Assembly (NCBI GenBank): GCA_947044365.1
Contig: OX345638.1
Coordinates: forward strand, 5,406,201 to 5,470,200
Reading direction: 5' to 3'
Length of the DNA: 64,000 bases
DNA from: Petrosia ficiformis
Taxonomy: Eukaryota; Porifera; Demospongiae; Haplosclerida; Petrosiidae
Shown: positions 35,101 to 46,240 of the stretch, in pieces
Layout: every line of letters starts with the position of its first letter
Position numbering within the stretch: the first letter of the stretch is position 1
The notes under the pieces: model-generated
Databases searched by the model: none
Told to the model about the DNA's origin: nothing
Seen by the model: the letters and a program-made list of their open reading frames with translations, nothing else
Made by a program: the position numbers and the translations under genes

Positions 35101-38100
35101 TCTTCTCACAGTTTTAATGTAGGTTTCCATCTCTTCCTTTTCCTGGCATCCATGTACTTGGTGGTTTAAATGCAGGAATGTCTGTTTATTTATTTATTCT
35201 TTATTTTTTTGCAACTTTTGTTTTTTGTTTTTCGTTTTTTTGTTTTTGTTTTTTTGTTTCTGTATAAATAGCCCGCATGCACAGACAAAACACACACTTG
35301 AAGAAAACTACACAGTCGAAACATCGTGTGCAGTTTCTTTATTTCTGATAAAATTATAATGAGCAGCAGTAGTAATAATTTATTTTGAGCACTATGTATA
35401 ATATTAAACTCCTCTTGGATGTGGTCTATCCAGGCAATTAAGGCCAAGGAGAGAATAGACCACACTTACATGGGGTTCAACACATTTAGACTTTGATTTA
35501 TGCAACCGTTTATTAATGGACTTTCTACTGTATTTGTAATTTCTTAGTTCAATTTTATATGAAGCGCTTTGTTGAAAAATGTAATATTTATTTAGTCTTG
35601 TATTTAACCACACCTCCTCTTAAAACCCACGGTTTAAGAGGCAGTTCGTCTGGGAACAGGTCTAACAGTTGTATGAAGAATAAACTACGTCTATACAGTC
35701 AAACCTATTATTCCAGACCCTGGAAAATGGAGACACCCAGTGGCTTGGCTAGGAGGGGAGTTGTTGGGTTTAGCTTACTTGGGCATGTCATCCATCCCAA
35801 CAGTCCTAACAATCATGCCTCTACGTTAATTAGTCTTGAGCCTGTGTTATAATGCATATATCAACAACACATTAATTGGTTTCAAAACCAAATAGTTAAT
35901 GTGTGGTTAATCATTATAAATATATATAGTTATATAATTATGGTAGTGTGCAGTGCATACATGTACATTATGAATTAAATCTGTAATAATTGACTACAAA
36001 CCATGAATACTTAATTAGCCATGTAAAGTTTTGGGGACACTTTGCATTCCAGAGTGTGCCCTACTGTACTTACTACTCCAGCTATACCGCTGCATATACA
36101 CCTTGATGTTAACACAAAGTCTCAAACATTTTTCCATTGAAGCTTGTATATTAGACCATTGGATAATAGGGATGGAATATGGACAGAATTTTACTCTTAC
36201 CCCGATGTATGCTATCGTAGCTTGCGTATTATAGACAACAATAAGGATAAAAACTAAACCTGCAAGTACAGCAATACTTGAAATGAATGATTTATATCTA
36301 ATCTTGGAACGAATGTTGGGAATCGAATTAGTTGGTTTTCCATGATTTTTGTATAAATCAATATTATGTATAATGACAATTTAGTAGATAATCCTGTGAA
36401 ACAAAGACAGCTCCATACTCAGGACAGGGTCACAAGGTGTCCTGAATACACACGTTTTACTGTATAGTTGAATGTGTTTTGCTTAGCGCCATTATTTAAA
36501 TGATTTATATAGGTTATGTACAATGAAACTGTGAAGAACAACAATTTATCTTTCAATCTTTTTTTTCTCTCAATATATACATAGATATTCCTGTTTCACC
36601 TGAGGTTCAAGCTGCTGTTATTGAGGCTATAAAAGAAGGATCAGGTGACATGAATTTAGCCCTCGTCTTATTGCATGGTGCACCAGCTGTTGGGAAGTCC
36701 AGCATAAATCGTGTACTACAAGGTCTACCACCCCTACCAAAAAGCCAACAACACAGCACAGCTTTATTTGAAAATCCAGTTCGTTTAATCAACACTGGCC
36801 AACTTGCTCTAACTCCGGATAATATTCTGGATCATGTTGATGAGAATAAACTAATGAACATGATAGCTGCACACATTTCACAACAAAAGGAGGAGAGTAC
36901 AGCAGAAGAAGATGTAACTCAATCATCAAGTCCCAAAACAGTTCAATCTCTACTACAGTCAACTTCACATGTTATCTCCTCATCAAGTGATATTCCAACC
37001 ATGGACACAAACCAGGTTAAAATATCAGATGCTGTTACCGAGATCAATAACCCTAACTCTTCTGACCTGTTCGATAGTGTTCCACCCATTCACACAGACC
37101 AGGTTGAGATATCAGATGTTGTCAAAGGTATTGTTAGCGAGCTCAGTAAAGTTACGAAATACTCTTTTCACCTTTTCAATGTTCGATGGTTTCATATAGT
37201 TGATTCTGGCGGTCAACCTCAGTTCAGTGATGTTCTTCCTCTAATGTTTCCAAAAGTGTCATTACATATGGTTGTGATTCGACTAGATGAGAAGTTGGAT
37301 GACAAGCCAAAGATCCGTTACCTAGTAGCTGGTGAAGACAAATACGTGCTTCCAGAAAATCTTTCACTCTCCTATCTACAAATGATAGAGAGGACATGTG
37401 AGTTAGCTCAGGCAGCTGCTAGAAAAAATCAGAAAGATAAGCCTCCGAGGGTCGTTGTAGTGGCTACACGTTTAGATTGCGTTTGTCCTGAAGAGTCTTT
37501 GCTACAGAAGAATTGTCGTCTTGAGAAGGTGTTTGAAAGACACAAACACATTATCATACGTAAGAATAGTAATGAGATAATTTTTGCTATGAATGCAATG
37601 GTTCCAGAAGGAGAGGTACGTAAGGAGTATACTCGGGTGCTTCAGAATGTCCTTTTTGATGCTCCACCTGTTCACACTTGTGATGTTGAAGTTCCAGCCA
37701 GATGGATGCTATTATATTTAGAGCTTAGCCGACTTTCTGAAGAAGGGCTGTTAGAGATGTCCACTTGTATAGCAGTGGCAGATCGACTTGAGATGCGTAA
37801 TGATCTACCAAATGCTCTGGATTTCTTCACAAAAGTTGCCTTACACATGCGCTTCACTGATAAACTACCAAAGCTTGTCTTCACAAAAGTAAATCCAATT
37901 GTTTCTCGACTGTCGACAGTGCTTGCAGCTTCTTTCACTCAACCAGAATTTGCACCAATACAGCAAGAAAGAGAGAATCTAAAACTCAATGGTATTGTAA
38001 ACAAAGCCTTTGTCCACACATTGTTTGATGGCAGGTTTAAGCAACATCCATTCTCAGTGGATGACTTCTTCTCCCTCCTTGAATACCTACTTATTGCTGT

Positions 38101-39354
38101 GAACATCGATGATAGCGAATATTTCATTCCATGTGTTTTGCCACTTGATGATCCTAACCCAGAAGATTTTCCAACCAAATCTGCTGGACCTCCTGTCCTT
38201 CTCACTTGGAATAAGGAAGTTCTCCCTCAAGGGTTTTTTCCTGCTTTGATTGTTAAATTGCTTCAAAGGAAAATTGCTCCAATTTTCAGCCATTGTGCTG
38301 GGGAAAAACAACTTCGACGTGCAGTTTACCTCAAATCACAATACGGTGCTCTTCGTTTAGTTGATCAAACCTCATGGTTTGAGTTGTATTTTGCTGGTAA
38401 AATGCAGTATTCTCCCATCGTGCTTAAAGCAGTTGAAGATACTTCTCATGCCCTCGTAGATGTATTGAATATTCACGGTTTCGGTGAACTTAAACGTGCG
38501 TTCCATTGTACAGGTGTTTGTGGCAGCAAAGATCCAGTTCATCCTGCTCTCCTCACAGACACTAATGAGGGTGTATGTACAAAGAGGGAAGCTTGTCGTT
38601 TCCCTTTGTCATCAGAGCATATGTGCTGGATCAATGCCACTGAAGGTATTATAATAATTATTATAACATTATTAAAATGCTTAATGAAAATTCCAGGCTT
38701 ATATACTTTGGCCAGAAATGTTTTAATTTTATTTTCATTTCAATGCATGCCAAGTGCATTTTGTTTGCCAGTTTCTCATGTTAACAATAATTATTGTTTT
38801 AACAGTACTTCATAAACAATAGTGCAATTTTCTCTTGTGCAATTTTCTCTTTTAATAAACTTGATGCACTTCAATGACAAAGGATTATTAATAATTTGAT
38901 TTTGACTTATTAGCAGTCATAGTATATAAAGACCAGCGTAAACCACTATAAGAATATTTTTACTGTATAATTATGATAACCAGAAGTGAATATTATTTAT
39001 TTATTATTCTATTTAGAAACAAACTCTACTGATACCAGACCTGCACCTAAAAGCTCCAATGTGTTGAGATCAAACCACGCAGACCTATGTAGACTACTAA
39101 ATGGTAGTGAACCAACTCTATTATCGTTAACAGCTGAGCTGTATGCTAAAGGAATCATTGACATAAATATAAAGATTGATATTTCCAACAAAGGAGGATT
39201 TGCTGGTGCTGATATTTTACTCACTCATGTACAAATGAAGGTTGAGCAGAGTCCTGAACACCTATATATCGTCCAAAAAGCAATGGAAAACGAACAATTC
39301 CTTCGTGAAATAGTCAAGAAAATGAAAAAGGAAACTACAAAGGAACACATTTGA
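32193..39354 (+). CDS. AIG1 GTPase / Roc-COR / CARD-like protein, copy B
   Basis: Five-exon model: 32193-32216, 32275-33215, 33380-33441, 36585-38645, 39017-39354, giving 3,426 nt and 1,141 aa. It lacks the caspase-like, linker and death-domain exons of copy A; the EEVKPMQK linker exon (phase 1 out) splices straight to the Roc-COR exon (phase 1 in), so the frame is kept. It is the only copy whose AIG1 domain keeps both the G2 threonine and the G3 aspartate. Its 3.1-kb intron 3 carries a Penelope-like element. The frame has no stop or shift in any exon, so the copy is probably functional. Confidence 0.8.
32275..33215 (+). CDS. AIG1-type GTPase exon, copy B (intact motifs)
   Basis: Residues 9-322. 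G1 GKTGVGKSA (31-39), G2 T60 in GVTRD, G3 DSPG (D79), G4 ALTFANR. The segment after the G domain is 16 residues longer than in copy A, with a lysine-rich piece (KRQELKRKA). As in A, the donor AAA|GTAGGC overlaps the stop of the unspliced frame. Confidence 0.85.
33805..33846 (-). ncRNA. Hammerhead-ribozyme-like motif, 3' end of Penelope element
   Basis: On the minus strand: a 7-bp stem TGCACAC/GTGTGCA encloses TTGAAGA, a 3-bp stem ACT-ACAC-AGT, then CGAAAC and ATC. This follows the hammerhead order CUGANGA, stem II, GAAA, NUH, with the first core C replaced by T. Penelope-like elements are known to carry minimal hammerheads with a very short stem III. Activity is doubtful given the core change. 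Confidence 0.5.
34081..34866 (-). pseudogene. Penelope-like GIY-YIG endonuclease part
   Basis: Open from 34,866 to a stop at 34,081. It has a Zn-type CGRLRCNTC motif, then the GIY-YIG core (LIYLISCKRCGLQYVGET, ERMNGHR), as in Penelope endonucleases. Upstream, a lysine-rich stretch replaces the RT palm and is followed by a thumb-like SNPPLGSI piece, so the RT core was deleted with the frame kept. A single TAA at 34,867-34,869 separates it from the N-terminal part in the same frame. Confidence 0.82.
34867..35130 (-). pseudogene. Penelope-like RT N-terminal part
   Basis: An 87-residue frame with DIIIKEADKGSAVVVMNKEDY, the conserved pre-RT motif (ADKG.AVVV) of Penelope-like and related reverse transcriptases. 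It ends at a TAA that is in frame with the endonuclease part. No RT catalytic motif (YxDD-type) is present anywhere in the element. Confidence 0.8.
35291..35330 (+). ncRNA. Hammerhead-like motif, opposite end of Penelope element
   Basis: Inverted copy of the motif at 33,805-33,846: TTGAAGA, ACT-ACAC-AGT, CGAAAC, ATC, GTGTGCA. Its outer stem is weaker because the 5' side reads ACACACAC. Confidence 0.45.
35672..36350. repeat. Hybrid R1/R2 repeat: deletion junction in copy B
   Basis: The left part (CAGACCCTGGAAAATGGAG, CACCCAGTGGCTTGGCTAGG) follows R1 of copy A. The right part (CTTACTTGGGCATGTCATCC, TTAATTAGTCTTGAGCCTGTG) follows R2. The switch lies near 35,750-35,775. This marks where about 4 kb with the caspase and death-domain exons was lost. 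Confidence 0.8.
36585..38645 (+). CDS. Roc-COR-like GTPase exon, copy B
   Basis: 2,061 nt, one exon, residues 343-1,030. G1 HGAPAVGKSS, G3 VDSGGQPQF and G4 ATRLD are intact. It starts with the DIPVSPEVQAAVIEAIKEG helix shared with copy C; copy A lacks two or three residues there. It is closest to copy A in the G1-G3 spacer, where both carry the SSSDIPTMDTNQVKISDAV block. Confidence 0.82.
39017..39354 (+). CDS. C-terminal CARD-like helical exon, copy B
   Basis: 338 nt, residues 1,030-1,141, TGA stop. It differs from copy A at about ten residues (for example INIKIDISNK for TNIKIDVLNK), none disrupting the helical pattern. Confidence 0.6.
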
Positions 39355-42300
39355 TGCATTAACTCTATACCGTTTAAATATTGTGACTCTGTTTAATTGT
39401 TTTTGGCTTTGTCAAGCTGTAGTAATATTTATATTAATAATAATATTATCCTCACAGTGAAGCATGGGCAAGGGGTTATAGCAGTTACTTTTCAACTGTT
39501 GTCTTCACTGTTTCTAAAAAAACGGCAGATAGCTACTGCTCCAAACATGGAAATATCGCTCTACTCCACAACAGGACGAACCTGGGCTGTGTTTTAAAGC
39601 CACTAGGCATTTAGAAAGCTGATTAAATTTACTCAACAGTTCCCACTTTGGTTAATTAACACTGTTCCCAGGTAATAATTGAATATTATATTGTTTCTGC
39701 TAACCTTAAAGTCCTGTGAAAATAATGTTAATGTTTCATCACTCTTACTTAAGAAAGTTACCCATGTTGTGATAATGCTCATGTGACTGACGTGCACATG
39801 CATATGATTTTTTATCAGTGTGTAATTTTCAAGTTATACTACTCTGTTAATAAACGTTAACTGTACTGAGTTACACTTCTGCACTACTACATATAAAATG
39901 TAATATTCTACTATGATAATTTAGTCATTAAATAATTCTAATCAACTAATTTTATCAATTTCAGACACTTAATTCATTTCATCATACTGAAACAGACCTG
40001 TTTGGTCATGTCTGTCATTGTAAATTAGGACGTTTGCTAAAATTAATGAATGCACACGCAGTTCAGAACCCTCGCCACAAGTGTGATTTGGGGAACAACT
40101 TGAAAATGATTCAGTCAGTACTGACAAGGAAATAACAGCAGACAATACTTGACTGTAATAATATAAGGTATCAACAGGGTTCTTAGGACTTTCTCATTAC
40201 ATTGGAACCAACCTAAAATAAAGTAATTGCATTAGTAGATATGACTCAATGGTTTATAAAGATAGACTAACATAATAAAATCCAGGAATGGAATGATCAA
40301 ATATGTGTGTAACTTGAAAACGATACAAAGGAGTTGAAAACATATACATGCAATTAAATGAAATAATTGAAAATGATCTAGCAAAATGTTAGTCAATTTT
40401 CTACCCACTTTGATGGGAAATAATGCATTATCGTCACTCCTCAAATACCTAGATAAGAATACTAAGATTGATAGGAATACATTTATGATGTATGCGCGTA
40501 GACATGCACCATTTATATAATGATACCATTTTTAAGAATCTATCCATTATATATAAGTGTCTGAACACTATTGAATCATTTGTTCTTCTGACTCTCCATC
40601 TGTTTTCTCATCCAGATTCAGCCATTACAAATCCTATTATTTACATCCATTTTTGAAGATCTTTTTGTACCAGAAAGAATGTTTTACAAGTGTTGTAATC
40701 AGTATGTTTCAGTTACTTGTTGGGCTATCATACCATTTCATGATGAATAAAGCTTATTTGCTTTTAGTACTCCATCACAAAATGACATAACAATCCATCA
40801 AAGTAACCATTTTTCAGAAAAAGAGCAGCTCATTTAAACTCCTCTCATTAACAGGCGATTACAGATACATTAACATTTAACCAAAAAAATGTGCAAGTTA
40901 GAAAGACAAAAGGTAACAGGGAACATGCAATTAAATGTGAGTATAATATACCAAATTCACATTAAGCATGATTGGAATAGAAACTAGCAAAGATCCTTAG
41001 CTTCATTACCAAAGATCCTTACCTTCTGTCGCTTTATATTCTGTGACCAGTCAAGATACAGTGAACAGCAGGGCTTGGAGATGTGTACAATTAAATGGAG
41101 TTATTCAGTATAATACCCCGTTAAAAGGAAATCCAGTTAGGGATGATTGCAAAGATCCTTAGATTCATTACACAAACTACCAAAGACCTTTATTTTCCGT
41201 CTTTATTAAATACTGTCACCAGTCCATATACGAACAAGGCTTGGAGAAACATATAATTAAATGTCATTACTCTGTATAATGCACACTTCAAAGCTAATAA
41301 AGATATGGATAATTGGAATATAGAAACGATCAAAGATCATTACCTTCATTAATTAAACTACCAAAGACCCTTACTTTCTGTCGTTATTAAATACTGTTAT
41401 CAGTCTATTACAGTGAACATTTGAGCTTGGAGAGACACATAATTAAATGTAATTATTCACCAAACCAGTTAGGGTTGATTAGAACACAGAAACTAGCAAA
41501 GATCACTTACTTACTGTACTCAATATACTACCATACTGTACTGTACATGTGTACATATAAATATCAACACACCTTATTATACACATGTTCTCTGTTATCA
41601 AGTACTGTACTCAATATACATGTTCTACCATACTCTACTGTACATGTCCCCATATAATATTAATGTCCACATCCTATGAGCTATATAAATACTACTTGCA
41701 GGGTTCATACAGTGAAGGAGAAGGGAGGAATATCCCCTACCCTAGATTTCAGGTGAAATTGTCAACATGCATCTACTTCTTAGCTACAGTCCTTTGGGGT
41801 CACAAAAGCCACCAGATGCCACCTCAGAGAGCATAAATGAAACTAATTTTCCAGGGGGAGCATACCCCCAGGAACCCTCCTTGAGCAGTGTTCTTTGCAT
41901 GATCAAATATTTCCTCTCCTATATGAAATCCTGGTCTAGAACAGTTAGTTCAAAATCTTGGTCCATCTTGGATGTTGTTGTTGATATATGTTTACAAAAT
42001 GAATGCATTTGACAATTAAATAATATATCAACATGATGTACACGTACACTACATACATGTACATGTATACAAATAGAGTATATACATGTACTGGTACATG
42101 TACACTATTAGAGTACATACATGTACATGTACACTATTAGAGTACATACTTGTACATGTACACTATTAGTATATGTACTCAATTGAAGTACATAAATGTA
42201 CATGTACATTGTACATACATGTACGTACATGTACATAATTATACACTATTAGAGTATATACATGTACATGTACCCAATTAGAGTACATAAATGTACACGT

Positions 42301-42948
42301 ATACAATTAAAGTACATACATGTACACAATTAAAATACATACGTGTACATGAAATTCATGAGCCTAGCATGCTAGCAAAAGGTGTAGAAACAATTAACAA
42401 ACAAACACAACAAACCAACATGTATATACTGTATGTACACTATATGCTACATGTATTATATGTACACACCTACAAGTACATGTACACTACATGTACATAC
42501 ATGTACAACTGTATGTACACTACATGTATATACATGTATGCACACTACTACCTGCTTGTACATTTACACTACACGTAAATTACATGTATCTGCATTATAC
42601 CAATATATGCACATAATTATAATCCTAATTATTGCTAAACCCGCAGTACAAACACTTGTATATCCACAATGGCATGCACATGTACATGTACAAGTACATG
42701 TATGTACACATGTACAGTGAGGCTGGGTTCACATATTGGCTTGCATCACGTCCGTTGGATTATGATAACATTCTGAAAACTGATTGGTTAAATGCAACAC
42801 AGCTAACAACTATCCTCATGTTACATCTCATCTAACAATTCTGAAGGAAGCGTAGCATGTTTACAATACAATTGATGTAATCCATAGAAACACAAAGCCT
42901 TGCTTCATTATGTGAACCCAGACTTAATGGTATAAAACTATTTCTTAC
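39355..42948. other. 3' flank of copy B and B/C junction
   Basis: Non-coding. It repeats the array of AATTAAATGTAATTATT words (40,345-41,500) and ends in palindromic GTACAT arrays at 42,030-42,330 and 42,420-42,720. Unlike the A/B junction it has no hAT-like or piggyBac-like MITE, so those inserted after duplication or were lost here. No gene is supported. Confidence 0.6.
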
Positions 42949-43809
42949 CTATATTTAGTAATGGTATGTTTTGTCTTTTCATACAATCCAATGCTATCTG
43001 AACATTCTCTAATCTCTGAAGTCTTCAACGTGGGGACTTGTGGTACCTAAGTAGATAATTGTATATAGGTAAAAGATTATATCCTCTTGAAATAGGACAA
43101 CAACACATGCTGTAGGGTTACATACAACATGTTTAGTTAGAGAGGGGGAAGAATTGATCATGTGAAGAGCACTCAGTGCTAATGGAAGGGAGGGGGGCAT
43201 TTGGGGTGGGGGTTGAGAGGTCATGGGTTATGCCCTGAGGATATGTTTCATTCTCTGGTACAGGGGTGTGTAAACATTGAGCCGACTACCGGACATTTTG
43301 ACCTATTTTCACCACTCTTGTCCTGCTCCCCATATACTTTCTATACAGTGCAATTTCAATTTAGCAGACATTCAATAGATTTATCGGACAATGTCCTGCA
43401 TGACTGGCTGTTTCCACACCATTGCTCTGTTAGTTTAAAAAACTCCAGAAGACTTGTAGCTAAAGTGTTGTAGAATGTTGAAGTAAATTTGGTTTAAAAT
43501 CTAGAGGGTAAACTCAAGTTAGGGGATATCTTGCAATCTAGTATGTATGATAACATATAGTGTATCTCCCTATTAAGGGTGGAGAAGTCCAACAGTCGTA
43601 CAAGAAGTTTGATGAAAAAATGTTGTAAAACAGTGTTTTCAGTTTAAGCTATAAAATAACATGGAGAAAGAGCCATTGTACCACCCATTATGAGAAACAA
43701 TACATGTACATCGTAGATCCATTACATATACATTGTATAATTATCTACATGTGCATGTGTATATAATCTGTACACATTATGGAAGTTATTAACTACTTAG
43801 TCCGTTTGG

Positions 43810-44730
43810 TTTACAATTTGGAAGTTTTAATGACTAAAAGAGATAAAATTTGAAGCATGGGCCAAATCGGCTCAATATTGGTTATTGTGTGTGTCATTGG
43901 GAATACAGTTTAACACTCGAGATGGAAAGACAGAAAGAAAGAAAGAAGGAAAGAAAGACAGACACCTGAGGCAAATGAAAAAATGAAAATGAGTTGCCTC
44001 AGGTATATATCTTGAGCCAATTAACACAGACGTAATGCTTTTAGTGACAATAATTGCAGTCCTCATTTAATCATAATGCCGTTTACCCCGAAGAGAGAAC
44101 TGTGTAGTGCCAAGTAAGAAGCTCTTTTGCCAATGGTGCACCATATGAGCTTATCAAACACATCTACTATGTTAATAGTTATACCTAGTGTACCGGTCTT
44201 AGTACATATTTATTTAACGGGGTATGTAGACATATCCTGGATGGATATTTGGATTCCCCAACATATAATAGATCTAATTACAAACTATCCATTTGTGGGA
44301 AACACGGTTTACAATGTATAATTTGATCTATTATAATTAAATTCATTATGCATAATTATTTATCAATATGTTTAAACAACAAGGAAATGAAGTAACGTGT
44401 CAAATCCTCCATGGAACTACCCTCCCTCCATTATTAGGCATTCTCTCTCCTCTTTCAAATAGAGGTTAATAATTTAGTCATTCAATACAACATGAAATAT
44501 AATTGTAGTAAATACATCAATGTTTATGATAAACTTATATGGTGCGTCGTTTCTTCAATGAGCTTCTTATTTGGCACTGCACAGTTCTCTCTTTGGGCCA
44601 GATGGCACAGTTAATTATGATTATATTGTCACTAACAGAATTAACTGTTTGTTAATTGACTAAAGATACATTCGCAATGGCGCACACAGTAACTATTGTT
44701 CAGCCTATTTGGCCCATGCTTCAAAACATA
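43810..44730. repeat. Palindromic (foldback) block, unit C, with SINE tail
   Basis: Equivalent of 130-1,060 and nearly identical in its left arm, including the SINE tail at 43,922-44,003. Outside the palindrome at 44,740-45,070 lie GTACAT arrays. Confidence 0.65.
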
Positions 44731-45468
44731 TCAAAACCTGTGAATACATGTACATGTATACTATACATATACTTGTACCGTAGTACATATATGTACTACA
44801 TTTGTAATGCATACATGTATATGTACATGCAGTACATGTTACATACACTGTACATCCATGTACATGTAGTACATACGCTGTATATATACAGTAGTAGTAT
44901 ATACATGTACATGTAGCATATACATGTACAAATACAGTTATAAATACATGTATATACCACTATATTTGCAGTACATGTACTCATAGAAGTAACAGTGATG
45001 TAGTTACATGTAAATGTTACATGCACCATATATATATATATACTATACATACAATGTACATTGTATATAAATTTCACACATGGGCACAATTACAATGCAA
45101 TGTAATATATTAAATTATCAATATTACTATTACCTTAAATATCTATTACTATTGCTAACACCTCCTAAGCTAGTGTAATATATTATAATTACTATTACCT
45201 TAAAAATCAGTATATTACTATTACTATTACTAATAGCTCCAAAGTCAGTGTAATATACATTAAAAATCAATATATTACTATCACTATTACTGAATTACTA
45301 TAGCACTCAGGTTTCTTTGAAATTCTTTATATTTAATGTTCATATGTTTCTCAAAAAGAGAATCAGTAAATCTACAGCTTTCCAACCAAAAACAGTTCCC
45401 TCCAATACTGAAATGTATCTCTACTGGCCCTACTATAAATGAACATATCCATTACTATTACTATTACC

Positions 45469-45535
45469 TCAACATTGAGATTGTATATTAATACTATTAC
45501 TTCACTGTCTATTACTATTACTATTACTATTACCT
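45469..45535. repeat. Single copy of the 72-bp minisatellite unit
   Basis: One unit with the TTCACTG variant and the shorter TATTAC tail, followed by the same CTCAACTTTTTAATTACC flank as the array in unit A. It shows the unexpanded state. Confidence 0.9.
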
Positions 45536-45598
45536 CAACTTTTTAATTACCTATTACTATTACTATTATCTACTACTATTACCCTATGCCTGTAATTC

Positions 45599-46240
45599 AG
45601 GGCTGGGCAATAGTGACATTTTTACTATCATTTTTACTAGTTAGTAATTACTTAAACGACAGTGAACACTATCACGACAGCGATGGACCTAAAAATGGTA
45701 ACATAATTATAATAAACACAATTCCTTTCAATTTCTTAGTTTCTTGGTATAGGAGTATGGGATTCGAGGGACAGCTTTTGTGATTCAGTAGATTTCTGTT
45801 TATTATTGCTACTAGGAGTCTGTAATTTTGACATAGCAGTAATGTGACAACGCTGTAAATGGAATCTCATATTGGAAGTATTTCCAGAATATTTGATTTT
45901 CTTTTTGTATTCACAACCTAAGATTCTACAAAGCACTTTTTTTATTTGGTTCTGCAAATTTTCCTTCTATTGCAGGGAAACCATAATACTGCTAAACATC
46001 ACTCCTAGAACCTTCCAATGGAAGACCCTCACAATCTAAAGCTATGTCACTTGTAGAATCAGTTGCCATTTTATTTACACTTCTCTTAGAGTTTACACAT
46101 GTGGCAGTGTGGGTATGGTGATTAGTGAGGGCATGCACAATCCAACGTGTTTACTTTGGCTATAAAGAATTTTAACTATCGTTATCGTGATAATAAGCAC
46201 TGACGATAATGATAGTTGGACAATTGTTACAATCTCCCAG
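45599..46240. mobile_element. hAT-like element relic with BED-finger frame, unit C
   Basis: Left end CAGGGCTGGG, right end CTCCCAGCC near 46,240; ATCG-rich subterminal motifs on both sides. A 73-aa frame on the minus strand (45,957-45,736) reads CRILGCEYKKKIKYSGNTSN followed by MRFHLQRCH: a BED-type zinc finger (C, C, H, H spacing slightly altered), the usual N-terminal DNA-binding domain of hAT transposases. No catalytic domain remains. Confidence 0.65.

Larger units (their letters stand above)
33680..35344 (-). mobile_element. Internally deleted Penelope-like retroelement
   Basis: A 1,665-bp insertion in intron 3 of copy B, flanked by a 14-bp duplication CTGATAAAATTATA (33,666-33,679 and 35,345-35,358). 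Unit A shows the empty site at about 10,875. Coding strand is minus. It carries an N-terminal RT-associated segment and a GIY-YIG endonuclease, hallmarks of Penelope-like elements, but the reverse-transcriptase core is missing. Both ends carry inverted repeats of about 90 bp (33,800-33,890 and 35,256-35,344) that contain hammerhead-like motifs. It cannot be autonomous. Confidence 0.88.
22985..41984. repeat. Segmental duplication, unit B
   Basis: Second unit, the shortest. Relative to A it lacks about 3.1 kb (equivalent of 906-4,050, which includes the minisatellite) and about 4 kb with the caspase and death-domain exons. It carries a private Penelope-like insertion (33,680-35,344) and a private hAT-like MITE (26,077-26,420). 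From about 28,440 to 31,700 it is almost identical to unit A, whereas its left part is clearly more diverged from A than unit C is. Confidence 0.85.

Noticed and set aside
34081..35130. Host GIY-YIG nuclease gene
   Set aside because: It lies inside an insertion with target duplication and inverted ends, and carries Penelope RT-associated motifs, so it is a retroelement part.
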